Assembly: GCA_018873225.1 (NCBI GenBank)
Contig: JAEILZ010000003.1
Coordinates: forward strand, 1,922,001-1,986,000
DNA length: 64,000 nt
From: [Phialemoniopsis] sp. UDSM-2020
Lineage: Eukaryota > Ascomycota > Sordariomycetes > Thyridiales > Thyridiaceae
Direction: 5' to 3'
A program made the translations under genes and the position numbers. The notes under the pieces are model-generated. The model worked only from the letters and a program-made list of their open reading frames with translations. It was not told the origin of the DNA and did no database searches. Shown here in pieces: positions 53,588-62,898 of the stretch (position 1 is the stretch's first letter; each line of letters starts with the position of its first letter).

Positions 53588-56025
53588 TCAGTCGTCGTCA
53601 ATGACGATGGCGCCACCACTGGTGCTATCGTCCACGACAAGGACATCGTCATCCGCAGCTTGACCGATGGCGTTGGCCATCTTGGCCTTTTTCGCCTGGG
53701 GCTCGCTAGTGCCGTTCGTTCCGTCCGGATGGGGCCGCTTGTTGGATGGGACGACCTCGACCTCGTCTACGACATGCTTGCTGCCGTTCTGCGAAGCTGT
53801 GCCATTCGTTGGCTGAGATGACGCAGTCTTGGGCTTTCGAGGAATCTGCGGCTTCTCGTCGTCCACTGCTGGCTTCACAGGCTTGTCGCCCAGGTCCTCC
53901 TTGCTGCATTGATGGTTAGCGAAACACATCCAATCGTGGTCGTTGACGGAATGAATACTTACGCTTCCTGGATGTGTACGACGACATTGACAAAGGGTTC
54001 GTCATCATCGTCATCGGTGACGGTCAAGAAGCTGTCGGGTTTTATACCTGCAACGAGTTAATTAGCCATACTGAAAGATTTGATAATTCGAATGCAAACC
54101 TACCAAGTTCACTCAGCTTCTTGCTGAGGTTCTCCGTCTCGTCGGGGTCGTACAGAATGCCGACCTCGTTGCTGAGAGCGAACTCCTTCTCACCATAGCC
54201 CAAGTGCAGCTTGACGAAGTCCTCCACAAGGTCACTCAACGTAGCCCGCGACAGATCGACGCTGGCACTGGTTGAGTAGACACTGCAGACCGGGCAGTTA
54301 GGGTTCGGCTCCCGGGGACGGTCCGAAGCGAGTAGGCGGGCTGAAGCAAATGGTGTCAAGAAGACCTAGGCAACCCACTCGTCAGTCAAGTCAAAGTAAT
54401 CTGTATTGTTAAGACTCACCTCCTTAGCCTGGTTGTATTCCCCATTCAGCACCTTAAAGGACTCAAGGACACACAGCCCAGCCACAATTGCGTTCGTCGT
54501 TGCTATGGCGGGAATGATATTACCAGCCATCTGCTTGATGTCGAATCGGCTCTTCCGCTCGATACCAAACAAAGTCGAGCGTATGTTGGCGCTGGCAGCC
54601 ACGAAGTCCAGCGTATCCTCGTCGTCCTTGTCAAACTCGATAAGAGGCTCCGGTCCAGTCGAGCCCTGAGTTTTCCTCATCTCCAAGATGCGCTTGCTCA
54701 GCCTATCTAGGCTATCGTTAAAAACCACGAGGTTCTCTTCCAGCGACCAAACTTGTTGGTCGTCGCGCAATAGTGATTCCTTCTTGGCCAGGGCCTCGGT
54801 AGCCTGTCCGAGCACCGTCTTGTAGTCGAGGGGCTCTGGGGCCTTGCGCGACTTCCACATGTCCTCCATCGACCTAAGCCTGACAATGTCGGCGTTGAAG
54901 ACCTTGTCGAAAAGAAGCTGGGGAAACTCCTCCTTGCCCACTGACTGGCGAATCGCCCGCAACGCTTCTGATTCCTTCTTCAGCTCCTCGATCTCGTGCG
55001 CATTTTCTTGGTCTGCAGAGTGATCAAATGCCGACTCGTCCTCGCTTGCGCCAAACATCTCGTTCAGCAGGTAGCTCTTTGCCCATACGATGCAGTGAAT
55101 CGGCTGGCTGGGGGTGCTGCGTATCGTGCAGACGGGGAAGGACTTCGGGGTCTCTTTAGGGGTGCAGTCGTAGCAAGCCGTGACGCCCTTCTTGATGACC
55201 TGGACCTGGCCATTGAAACCCGTGGTCCCACTCTCAATCAATGGCACGTCGGCCGCCAAACACATCTTGTTGACATGCCGCCTAGCGTCTAGATTGTCGA
55301 GCGCATTGAACACCAACTTGAATCCTCTGAACCACTGCACGTTGAACTGCGCATCCTTGATATTCGCATGGTGAGCGACGATCTTGACATTCGGATTGAA
55401 TTGTTGTGCAGCCTCTTTCGCAACCTAGAATCGTCATGGGTCAATCCCTGCCACAGTAGATACCCGCCAGCGCTTCCATAGCAATACGTACCAGGGCTTT
55501 GGATTTCTTGATGTGCTCCTGTCGGAAGAGAAATTGTCGGTTGAGATTGCTCAGATCGATCGTGTCGAGGTCGACGATGTGAACTTCGCCGTAGCCCGTC
55601 AGGACGAGGTTCTTCAGAAGCTCACAGCCGATGCCACCCGCACCGACCATCAACACCGTAGCCTGGTCCGCCAGTGTCAGAAAGTGAAGACTCTCGGCTC
55701 CCTCGGGTGAGGACATGATGATTTTGAATTGCAGTGATTTCCCGCGATCGTAAAAACAGACGCGACGGAAGGGGAGGACATGCAGATGGTAGTGTGGGAG
55801 GTTGTATCATGGGCAGAGGACAAAGCATCCTCACGCGACAAAGAAGGGCACGCATACCTGTTTGACGTGGGCATTGGTACCAGCACCCAGCGATTGCTGG
55901 TTAAAAGAGTCTCGCGTCCGAGATGCAACAGGCCGCGGTGCAGCAGCAGGTGGCGCGGGAGCGGCGGTTTGCTCGTGCTGTTGCGCCTGTTGAGGTGGGA
56001 CAGGTGGTTGCACCTGCGCATCCAT
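53588..56025 (-). CDS. UBA2: SUMO-activating enzyme subunit Uba2
   Basis: Catalytic half of the SUMO E1; adenylates SUMO with Aos1 and carries it as a thioester. Six exons on the minus strand: 56025-55858, 55662-55492, 55424-54420, 54365-54104, 54047-53963 and 53903-53588, giving 668 residues. The first exon encodes a Gln/Pro-rich start and then [19 protein letters not shown], the conserved lead-in to the nucleotide site; it joins over a 195-bp intron to [20 protein letters not shown]. An in-frame ATG at 55716 inside that intron would give 630 residues but a non-homologous start, so I prefer the longer model. Catalytic Cys is C212 in PVCTIRSTP; zinc pairs are C197/C200 (ACYDC) and NCPVC. The ubiquitin-fold domain, [10 protein letters not shown], and an acidic SUMO-interacting tail ([16 protein letters not shown]) follow, with a basic NLS-like QAKKAKM. 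Confidence 0.95.
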
Positions 56026-57279
56026 GGTGATCGAAGCTCGCGGGGCGACCTGGCGCAACGACCGTTGAACGTGGGAGAAGGCCGGGCAGATTCTGGGTCG
56101 TCTCGATATGTCTGGGAGCTCAATGAGAACCTCCAAATGTGCGGGAAAGATTCAATGCAAGCGGTTGACTGTGGTTTGGACGAGAGGAGGAGGAAAGGCA
56201 AGGCGACGGAAGGTCTAGTAGAGCATGATTCAGCTGGCGTTGCGCCGAGATTTAGAGATCCTCGGGGAAAGAGACTAGCACTAGAAGGGCGACACACAGG
56301 CTACTTTTTAGGCCCGAAGCTGCCCAAGTGCCCTTGAGGCGCTCAAATATTCGCGCTCCGGTGGCAGCAGCCGGGGGGACACATGCGCTAAAAACGCCCA
56401 AACGCCCGCGGAAAAGCTGCCGCTCACAGTGATGTGCTGATGACACGCTGTGAGGGAGGTCCAAGCGCCGACGTAATTGGTCGCCTGGAAGCCCGAGTCG
56501 ACTCTTCCCGTCTCCCGTACCTTTGTTTCAATCTTCCCTCGACACGGCACAGCTTCCCCGGACCAATGCTAGGCGACATGGCAGGCTGGGAGGGTCGGGA
56601 GAGCTCATACAAACCTTGCACGATGTTGGTTTAGCTACAGATGATATCGGGATAACAAGATCCCCTGGCTGGGATCTCAAAGTCTCCCTCATTCGTAGCA
56701 CACCGACCCATTTACACAAAATGCTGGACAGCCGGGCTCCTCTTCAAACCTTGAATGGCAGGAAATCTGTAGCTCGTTTTCGAGCAATGTAAAGTATAAG
56801 CGCTTTCGAATCAAATACGACAAAGTCAGGCCAAAAGAGAAGTCTACACAGTTGCACGCGCCGTCGCATCGTACTAAGAGGAATGAGCAATTCATTGATG
56901 CCACAAGCATTTAGCCTGAGGTGTTGTTAAACTGATACTGATAAAGGTGCACAAGAATGCTGGAGTACAATCGACAGCACTGCTACTCATGTATCTCCAA
57001 GGAGGAGGACATTGTAGCCTTTCAAATCAAGTAACGGGGTCTGCTCTGAATCGGGTAGAGCACCCGCTCACCTTTCGTCCCCACCAATACTGACGATCGT
57101 CTCTATTAGTCTGAGAATTTCAAAAGGCTCCAGATATTACCAAAAGCCTTCTCACCGTATATTTGCAATATTCATAATTGCGCAGTGCCATAATCTGACC
57201 TTAAACTTTTACACTTGAGAGTTTGAGAAGCGCAAAAGGGCACCAGGTTGCCGTGCACATTTCCTGGGTCGCCGCCGTC
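56026..57279. other. Divergent intergenic region (UBA2 and QNG1 promoters)
   Basis: 1.25 kb between divergent starts. No coding trace or RNA gene was recognised. Confidence 0.4.
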
Positions 57280-58594
57280 ATGTCCGACGACGAGGCCGAC
57301 CCGGAGCTCCTCGAGCTCCTGCGCCAGCACTTACAGGGCAAGCTGACCGTGAGCGAGGAGCCCGAGACCGGCGTCCTTGAGAGCGCCGAGCACGTCTACG
57401 ACAACGCCATCGACGTCGCCATCGACATGCGCTCGACCAAGCGCGCCGCCGCCGCCATCTACAGCCAGATGCAGCAGAGGGAGTACTCGACGGCGACCTG
57501 GGCCGAGCACGAGCTCCACCCAAAGGCCAAGGACGAGGGCACCCTCGCCTTCATCTTCACCATGGACCTGCTCAATTTCTCCTTTTGGTCCGAGCTGCCG
57601 GACGACAAGCGGTTCGCCGTCTCGTACCGGGACAAGACCTGGACCGGATACTGGAGTTTAGTCGCGTCCATACAGCGAGCGCTGGATGAAGGTGAGTAGT
57701 AGTGCCCGAGACCGGGATATTGGAACCCAACACCAATGTCCTGTGTTTTACTAAATATGCGCACCTTAGACATCCCAATCACAAGCTCTGATTACTGGCA
57801 GAGCGAAGAAGAGTGCACTCTTGAAAGCCTACGGCATGTCTTCAGATCATGCACGGACGAGGAAATTCCTCTTTTGGAGGAGAGACTGGCATGCCTACGG
57901 GAGGCAGGCCAAGTCATGTACGAGGTACGTCACAACTAAGCCGCACAACTTCTTCAAATGGTCTACACCATGCTTATATCGATGCTGACTGCCCACCACA
58001 GAAGTACGAATGCAGCTTCGCCAACCTCATCGACGCCGCCGCTGGCTCGGCAGCTGAGCTGGTGAACCTGCTGGCCCGCGACTTCGCGTGCTTCCGCGAC
58101 GAGCACGCCTTTGACGGCCGCCGCAAGCCGGTGCGCTTCCTCAAGCGGGCCCAGATCTTCGTCGCCGACGTCTGGGCGTGCTTCCAGGGCGAAGGCTACG
58201 GCGCCTTCCGCGACATCGACAAGATCACCATGTTTGCCGACTACCGCGTGCCGCAGATCCTCAGCACGATGGGCTGCCTGTACTACAGCCCGCTGGTCGA
58301 CATGAACGTGCGGCAGAAGAAGCTCATCCCCAGTGGTAGCAGCTGGGAGATGCAGCTCAGGGGTGAGTAGGCCCTCCTTTTGACTTTTGTCGAGTTTAAG
58401 CTGACCAACCATGTGCAACAGCCTGCAGCATCTGGTGCGTCGAGCTCATCAGACGCGAAATATTGAACCAACACCCAGACACAAAGGTCAATGCCATATT
58501 GATTGATTTTTTCTTGTATGACCTCATGAAGGAAATGGAAGCCAACAAGCAGGAGACGATACCCCACCATAGGACGAGAAGTATTTGGTACTGA
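57280..58594 (+). CDS. QNG1: Queuosine 5'-phosphate N-glycosylase/hydrolase (Qng1, DUF2419)
   Basis: Releases the base queuine from queuosine-5'-phosphate so that eukaryotes can reuse it to modify tRNA anticodons. Exons 57280-57691, 57770-57924, 58002-58362 and 58422-58594 give 366 residues; introns are 78, 77 and 59 bp. The start MSDDEADPELLELLRQHL is the first ATG in frame. Family hallmarks are FTMDLLNFSFWSELPDDKRF (core NFSFW), TWTGYWSLVASIQRAL, DIPITSSDYW after the first intron, CSFANLIDAAAGSAAELVNL (lysine-poor core helix), RAQIFVADVWACFQGEG and DIDKITMFADYRVPQILSTM, where the FADYRVPQ block lines the active site. The end is HTRSIWY-like. Complete, no broken residues seen. Convergent with POLD4. 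Confidence 0.95.
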
Positions 58595-58832
58595 GCATAA
58601 TATAAATGGTCTCAATTCGGTCGTCTGTGACGGCCGCAAGTATTTTCCCTATGGAAGGCCACTTTCAATCCAGGTAGTACGCAGATTCGCTACCCAAGCA
58701 TGATATTTGGTACAAAGCCAAAAGAAAGTTGGCTCAAGCGCCGGACGCCGTTATTTCTCTCCAAAGCAAAAATCCAGTCCACCTAAAGCACTCTCCCAGA
58801 CCCATGCAAGTGCTGCCATGGTAGTCAAGCAA
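58595..58832. other. Convergent 3' flanks
   Basis: 238 bp between the QNG1 and POLD4 stop codons; nothing recognised. Confidence 0.35.
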
Positions 58833-59508
58833 CTATGCAGCGCCGATAGCAGTGGAGTTCATGATGCTGTCAATCTGCGCCGTCTGAACACCCTTACGGC
58901 CCTTTGCTTCCTCTTTGAGCAGGACGGCGAGAACTTCGATGGGTGGGTTCAGGCCCAACTTGTTTGCTCGCATCCAGCGCCTGTGTCGGGTGATTCCAAT
59001 GCATGGCTGTTTCTTATTAGTGACCTTGCCGGAAAGACAATGCGAAAGAGGCACGTCGACTTACCCCGTACTGCGAACTGACATCGAAGTACCGCAGTAC
59101 CTTCTCCGACGTATCCAAATCCTCTTGGTGAACCCTCTTTGAAATGCGCTCTGCCTCAACTCCCCTCCAATACTTGCTGATCTGCGCATCCGTAACCTTC
59201 TCGGCGTCTACCTCGGCCTCTGGCTTCTCGGGAACAGCAGGAGTACTGTCCTCTTCCTCCTCTACCTCTGGCTCCTCGACCTCGACCTTGGCGACCTCTT
59301 CCTCCTCCTCCTCGGGTTTCGCCGACTTGGAGAGCGGGGAGGGCTTGACTGGAGTGGTAGCAGTCTTCTTGCTTGCCGGAGTGGAGAGGGCAGCCTCCTT
59401 GGCGGACTTGGGAACCGCCTTGGTGACCTTGTGATTGAAGCTTAGAGTCGACTGCTTTCCGGTAGACGTAGCAGCCCGGCCGCCGGATGCTTTGCGGGTA
59501 GTGACCAT
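58833..59508 (-). CDS. CDM1: DNA polymerase delta subunit 4 (POLD4/Cdm1)
   Basis: Smallest, non-catalytic subunit of replicative DNA polymerase delta; stabilises the complex in the nucleus. Exons on the minus strand: 59508-59065 and 59006-58833, giving 205 residues with a 58-bp intron. The intron falls between SEKVLRYFDVSSQYG and PCIGITRHRRWMRANKLG, exactly in the conserved POLD4 block (L-x-x-FD-x-x-x-x-G-P-C-x-G-x-x-R-x-x-R-W-x-R-A-x-x-LGLNPP). The N-terminal 120 residues are low-complexity: basic Ser/Thr/Lys (with KQSTLSF, a good PIP-box-like QxxLxF), then a Glu/Val-rich acidic tract. This length is larger than the human subunit (107) and similar to fission yeast Cdm1 (160). Confidence 0.93.
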
Positions 59509-60089
59509 TTTGGAGGTTGCTGCTGCGCTGCTTCAAATGAGATGCTAGGCAGGCGATGTGGGGTGAGATAGATCGGAAGGAGTTCAAACGCGCAGCGACA
59601 CAAGGATATGAGATGTTTTTTTGAATTGAGAGAAAGATGAGGTCACCCTGAGGTAGAAGCTGATAATAATATCTTGTCCAAGAATGCCTTTGAGGTGAAT
59701 CAATGGATATTTCAGCTGACAATGGGTGTCGGCATGATTCGCTGGTATCAATGACGGAGTTGGAAGGTCTAGCAGGGGGCTAAATGCTGGCGGGGCAACG
59801 CCAAATACACGGGTGAGCACGTGAGTTTTACAAGTACAGCGGATTAAACCGCTTCGAATTCCTGGTAACGAAAAGTCGGATCGTACAAGAGACTGAAATA
59901 AGTATTTATTACTTTAGTCAAGTGAAATACTGATTAATGAAGGGACAGACGGCGATGTATCATGAGATCTGATATCCAGGGGCATGCGTGAGCTGTATGT
60001 GCCTAATACCTAGTCGTGCCCCCTTGATCACTTCGACAGCAATGGCAGGATCCGCCCAGCCCGAGCATCATGAAAATCCCCAGAAGATC
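59509..60089. other. Intergenic spacer, POLD4 promoter and OB-fold gene 3' end
   Basis: 581 bp, AT-rich at 59880-59950. Nothing recognised. Confidence 0.35.
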
Positions 60090-61226
60090 TCACGCCTCCA
60101 CAACAGTAGCTTGCTTCTCTTGCCACCATGCTTTCAGTCCCTGAACATCACACCAGTCCAGATGTGTCGGATTCTCGAACCACCACGTAGCTCCATCCAC
60201 CCGCCGCTCGTTCGCATACATCTTGAGACTACCTCCATCGAAGCGGTGGTTCTTGACACCGAGAAGCAGCACCACGCTGCCCTCTTGTGGTGTGAACGCC
60301 TCCGGGTCGAGAAACACGGTGAGATGGACCTGCTTCTTGGTCGACGGGTCGGCGAGCCGGGCGACCCTCTGCTGGCCAGGCGGCAGGTGGGACGCCTCGA
60401 CCTCTGAGAGCTGGGCGATGACGGCCAGAACGTTGACTCTCCAGTTCTGCTTGTACGGCAGGAACGGTATCGACCGTAGGCTGGTCAGCTTCGGAGGCTG
60501 GGCAGGGTCGTTGGAGGCCCAGGGCAGCTTGTGAGTAGCGCTGTGAGCAGACCCCGGTCTCGCTGGCGGTGCATCCCTCATCTCGCCCGCTTGGGTACGG
60601 CGTATATTTGCTTTTTCCTGCGAGACCTGCATCGTCTCAAACTCGTCCTCGCCGTCCGATAGGTCTTTGGCGACGGCATGGCTGACAGGGGCACCTGGTT
60701 TCGAGCCTGCAATCCCAGGTAATGTTGCATCTCCCGCCGTTTCTTGCGGCTCGTAGGCCGTTGTGGCTGCTGTGGACGGTTCGATGGCTTCCACATATGC
60801 ACTGTTCCAGCCAACGGGAATCATTCTCTCCACGAGCAGGTAGACAAACTGCGAGTCTTCATTCGGACCGTCTCGATCAGACGACTTGCCGCCCAGTTTG
60901 CCAGCCTTGAAGTAATGCAGGCTGAATTTCACCAGCCTTACGTAGGATCCGATCACGACATCTTCGTTGTCTACCAGTCCATGCAGGCCTGGACTAAGAA
61001 GCGCCTGGATGCACAGTGTGCCATCTCCCAGCATCAAGCGCACAGCTCGATGCCATCGTGAAATAGATACATTGGCATCCACACTCTCAACTAAAAAGAG
61101 CGAGTTGGGCACGCAACTCCCCGTCTTCAAGAGGCCTTCTATCAGTGGCTCGAGACGCAGCCCATTGCTGGGATCGGCTTCCGACAGCACCCTAGCAGGG
61201 ATCTGTTTGCTGGGCTGTCCGGCCAT
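60090..61226 (-). CDS. OB-fold protein resembling RPA large-subunit modules (unassigned)
   Basis: Single-exon, 378 residues, probably nuclear. Residues about 12-140 (ARVLSEADPSNGLRLEPLIE, SISRWHRAVRLMLGDGTLCI, VIGSYVRLVKFSLHYF) have the length and strand pattern of the N-terminal OB module of RPA large subunits (V-x-L-x-D-G, sub-block SD/G-T, surface loop, then SYVRL). The middle (150-250) is low-complexity and acidic (DLSDGEDEFETMQVS). A second folded domain (about 265-365) includes LPYKQNWRVNVLAVIAQLSE, TKKQVHLTVFLDPEAFTP and VVLLLGVKNHRFDGGSLKMY, with tryptophans near the end. It could be a telomere- or repair-linked ssDNA protein, but I cannot name it. The ATG is preceded by CAGCAG, so an upstream exon is possible. 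Divergent from GUK1. Confidence 0.75.
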   Translation of the reverse strand: MAGQPSKQIPARVLSEADPSNGLRLEPLIEGLLKTGSCVPNSLFLVESVDANVSISRWHRAVRLMLGDGTLCIQALLSPGLHGLVDNEDVVIGSYVRLVKFSLHYFKAGKLGGKSSDRDGPNEDSQFVYLLVERMIPVGWNSAYVEAIEPSTAATTAYEPQETAGDATLPGIAGSKPGAPVSHAVAKDLSDGEDEFETMQVSQEKANIRRTQAGEMRDAPPARPGSAHSATHKLPWASNDPAQPPKLTSLRSIPFLPYKQNWRVNVLAVIAQLSEVEASHLPPGQQRVARLADPSTKKQVHLTVFLDPEAFTPQEGSVVLLLGVKNHRFDGGSLKMYANERRVDGATWWFENPTHLDWCDVQGLKAWWQEKQATVVEA

Positions 61227-61538
61227 CTGCTGAGCTCCTGTCGTGCATGGTTAGAGGTTTGGGGCTAACAAAGGTAAAAGCGCATCTGGATGAAAGATGG
61301 TAGGCAAGACCTCTTGAACCTGGAATATGGCAGAAGTGGATGAAAGAATCAAGACCCAAGAGTCGGCTAAAAACTGATTCACGCGCTGGCATACGCGACT
61401 TGGACTTGGGAGAAGCCAGTGAACCCACTAACGGATCCCTAACCCTTAAATCTACTATTACTAGGTACTTCACCGCCCAGGAGTGAAAGTGCCCACAATT
61501 TTTGTGTCTTGACTGACCGCCGAAGAACAGCAGCTTGG
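61227..61538. other. Divergent promoter region (OB-fold gene and GUK1)
   Basis: Short shared upstream region. No specific element recognised. Confidence 0.35.
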
Positions 61539-61574
61539 ATGAAAGTGCGACGCTTGATCAACGACAACCCATGA
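61539..61574 (+). other. uORF before guanylate kinase
   Basis: ATG AAA GTG CGA ... CCA TGA: an 11-codon upstream frame whose stop TGA (61572-61574) overlaps the first in-frame guanylate kinase ATG at 61571 in an ATGA arrangement. It is likely to restrict initiation at 61571 and favour the ATG at 61685. Confidence 0.45.
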
Positions 61575-62390
61575 GTCTCAGGATCCTACAGTCACAAACT
61601 CCCTCCTTACTCCAGCGCTCGCTCCGTAGCTCAACCTCCTTCATACACCAGTCTCGCGCTTTGAACCGCATCCAAAACCGCACAATGGCTTCCAGTATGT
61701 TGCGCCGGTCCCCCTAAACCCCACCATAATAACCGGTGGACATATGGATATAAAGGCATACACATACACAATCCCAGAGACTAACCTGTTTTCCCCCGTC
61801 AAACAGCCGGCCTGCCCCCAGACCGCCGACCCCTCGTCATCTCGGGCCCCTCGGGCGTCGGCAAGGGCACCCTGTACAAGATGCTCTTCGAGCGACACCC
61901 AGACACCTTCACCCTCTCCGTCAGCCACACGACCCGCGCGCCGCGGCCCGGCGAGAAGGACGGCGCCGACTACCACTTTGTCAGCATGGAGGACTTCGAG
62001 TCGCTCATCGACCGCAGTGGTTTCGTCGAGCACGCCAAGTTCGGCGGCAACCGCTACGGCACGAGCAAGGCGACCATCGAGGAACAGGGCGCAAAGGGCC
62101 GCGTCGTCGTGCTCGACATCGAGATGGAGGGCGTCAAGCAGATCCAGCAGTCGACCATGTCGGCGCGGTACATCTTCATCGCGCCGCCCTCGGAGGAGGA
62201 GCTCGAGAAGCGCCTGAGGGGCCGCGGCACCGAGAAGGAGGAGAGCATCCAGAAGCGCCTGCAGCAGGCCAAGCTGGAGCTCGAGTACGCCAAGACGCCC
62301 GGCGTCCACGAGAAGATCATTGTCAACGACGACCTCGACAAAGCGTACAAGGAGCTGGAGGACTTTGTTTACAAGCCGCTGGAGTCATGA
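61571..62390 (+). CDS. GUK1: Guanylate kinase
   Basis: Phosphorylates GMP to GDP with ATP in the cytosol, an essential step of GTP supply. Exons 61571-61694 and 61807-62390 (112-bp intron). From the ATG at 61685 the product has 197 residues (MAST then GLPPDRRPLVISGPSGVGKG), the normal length; from the in-frame ATG at 61571 it gains 38 residues rich in Ser, Arg and Leu (SLRILQSQTPSLLQRSLRSS), a likely mitochondrial presequence. P-loop GPSGVGKGT is at about residues 17-25 of the short form; the GMP-binding block SVSHTTRAPRPGEKDGADYH and RGTEKEESIQKRL lid are complete. The small first coding exon of the short form is only 10 bases. I give the longer span, but the short form is the safer one. Confidence 0.93.
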
Positions 62391-62898
62391 CACAGTGGCT
62401 AGTCGTTAATGCGTCCACTCATCTTCATGTTTTCAAAAGTGTGATATAGAAGCATGCATGCCTGATCAGCAGCTACAATAGACTTGGACATAGATCTACA
62501 AATGAATGACTGCCATAAACATCTCGTTGTATTTCATCAAGGTATCGAAACTAGCTCTACATTAGAGTGTCGAGGCTGGATGATTAGAAGTGTGGGAACA
62601 AATCTGAAAAAGGCTTTGGGGAATACTAAAAAGAAATAGCTGTAAGAACGTCCAGGCCGTCGGCAAGTATAGGTTCGCCAACAAAATCAAGCATTAGACC
62701 ACAAAAAGACATGGCCTGCGCCGTCACACCAATTCCCCCAACAGTCCTGCCTCTCCCAGTGGCCTCTCTAAAACTTTTTATTGAGAAACATCGAGAATAA
62801 TCTTTTGGTCCTCGTGGCTAATACAGTGATGTCGTAGGGAATCGGCGATTAAGATGAAGAAGGGGCTATTGCCCGCCCCTCGGGAAGCGATCGGAGGC
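62391..62898. other. Convergent 3' flanks of GUK1 and septin
   Basis: 508 bp between two stop codons. Nothing recognised. Confidence 0.35.

Noticed and set aside
55492..55716. ATG at 55716 as the UBA2 start
   Set aside because: It gives a start unlike other Uba2 proteins, whereas the upstream exon supplies the expected [10 protein letters not shown] lead-in.
57035..57085. tRNA-like GGTAGAGC box near 57053
   Set aside because: No B box, no acceptor or anticodon stem can be folded around it.
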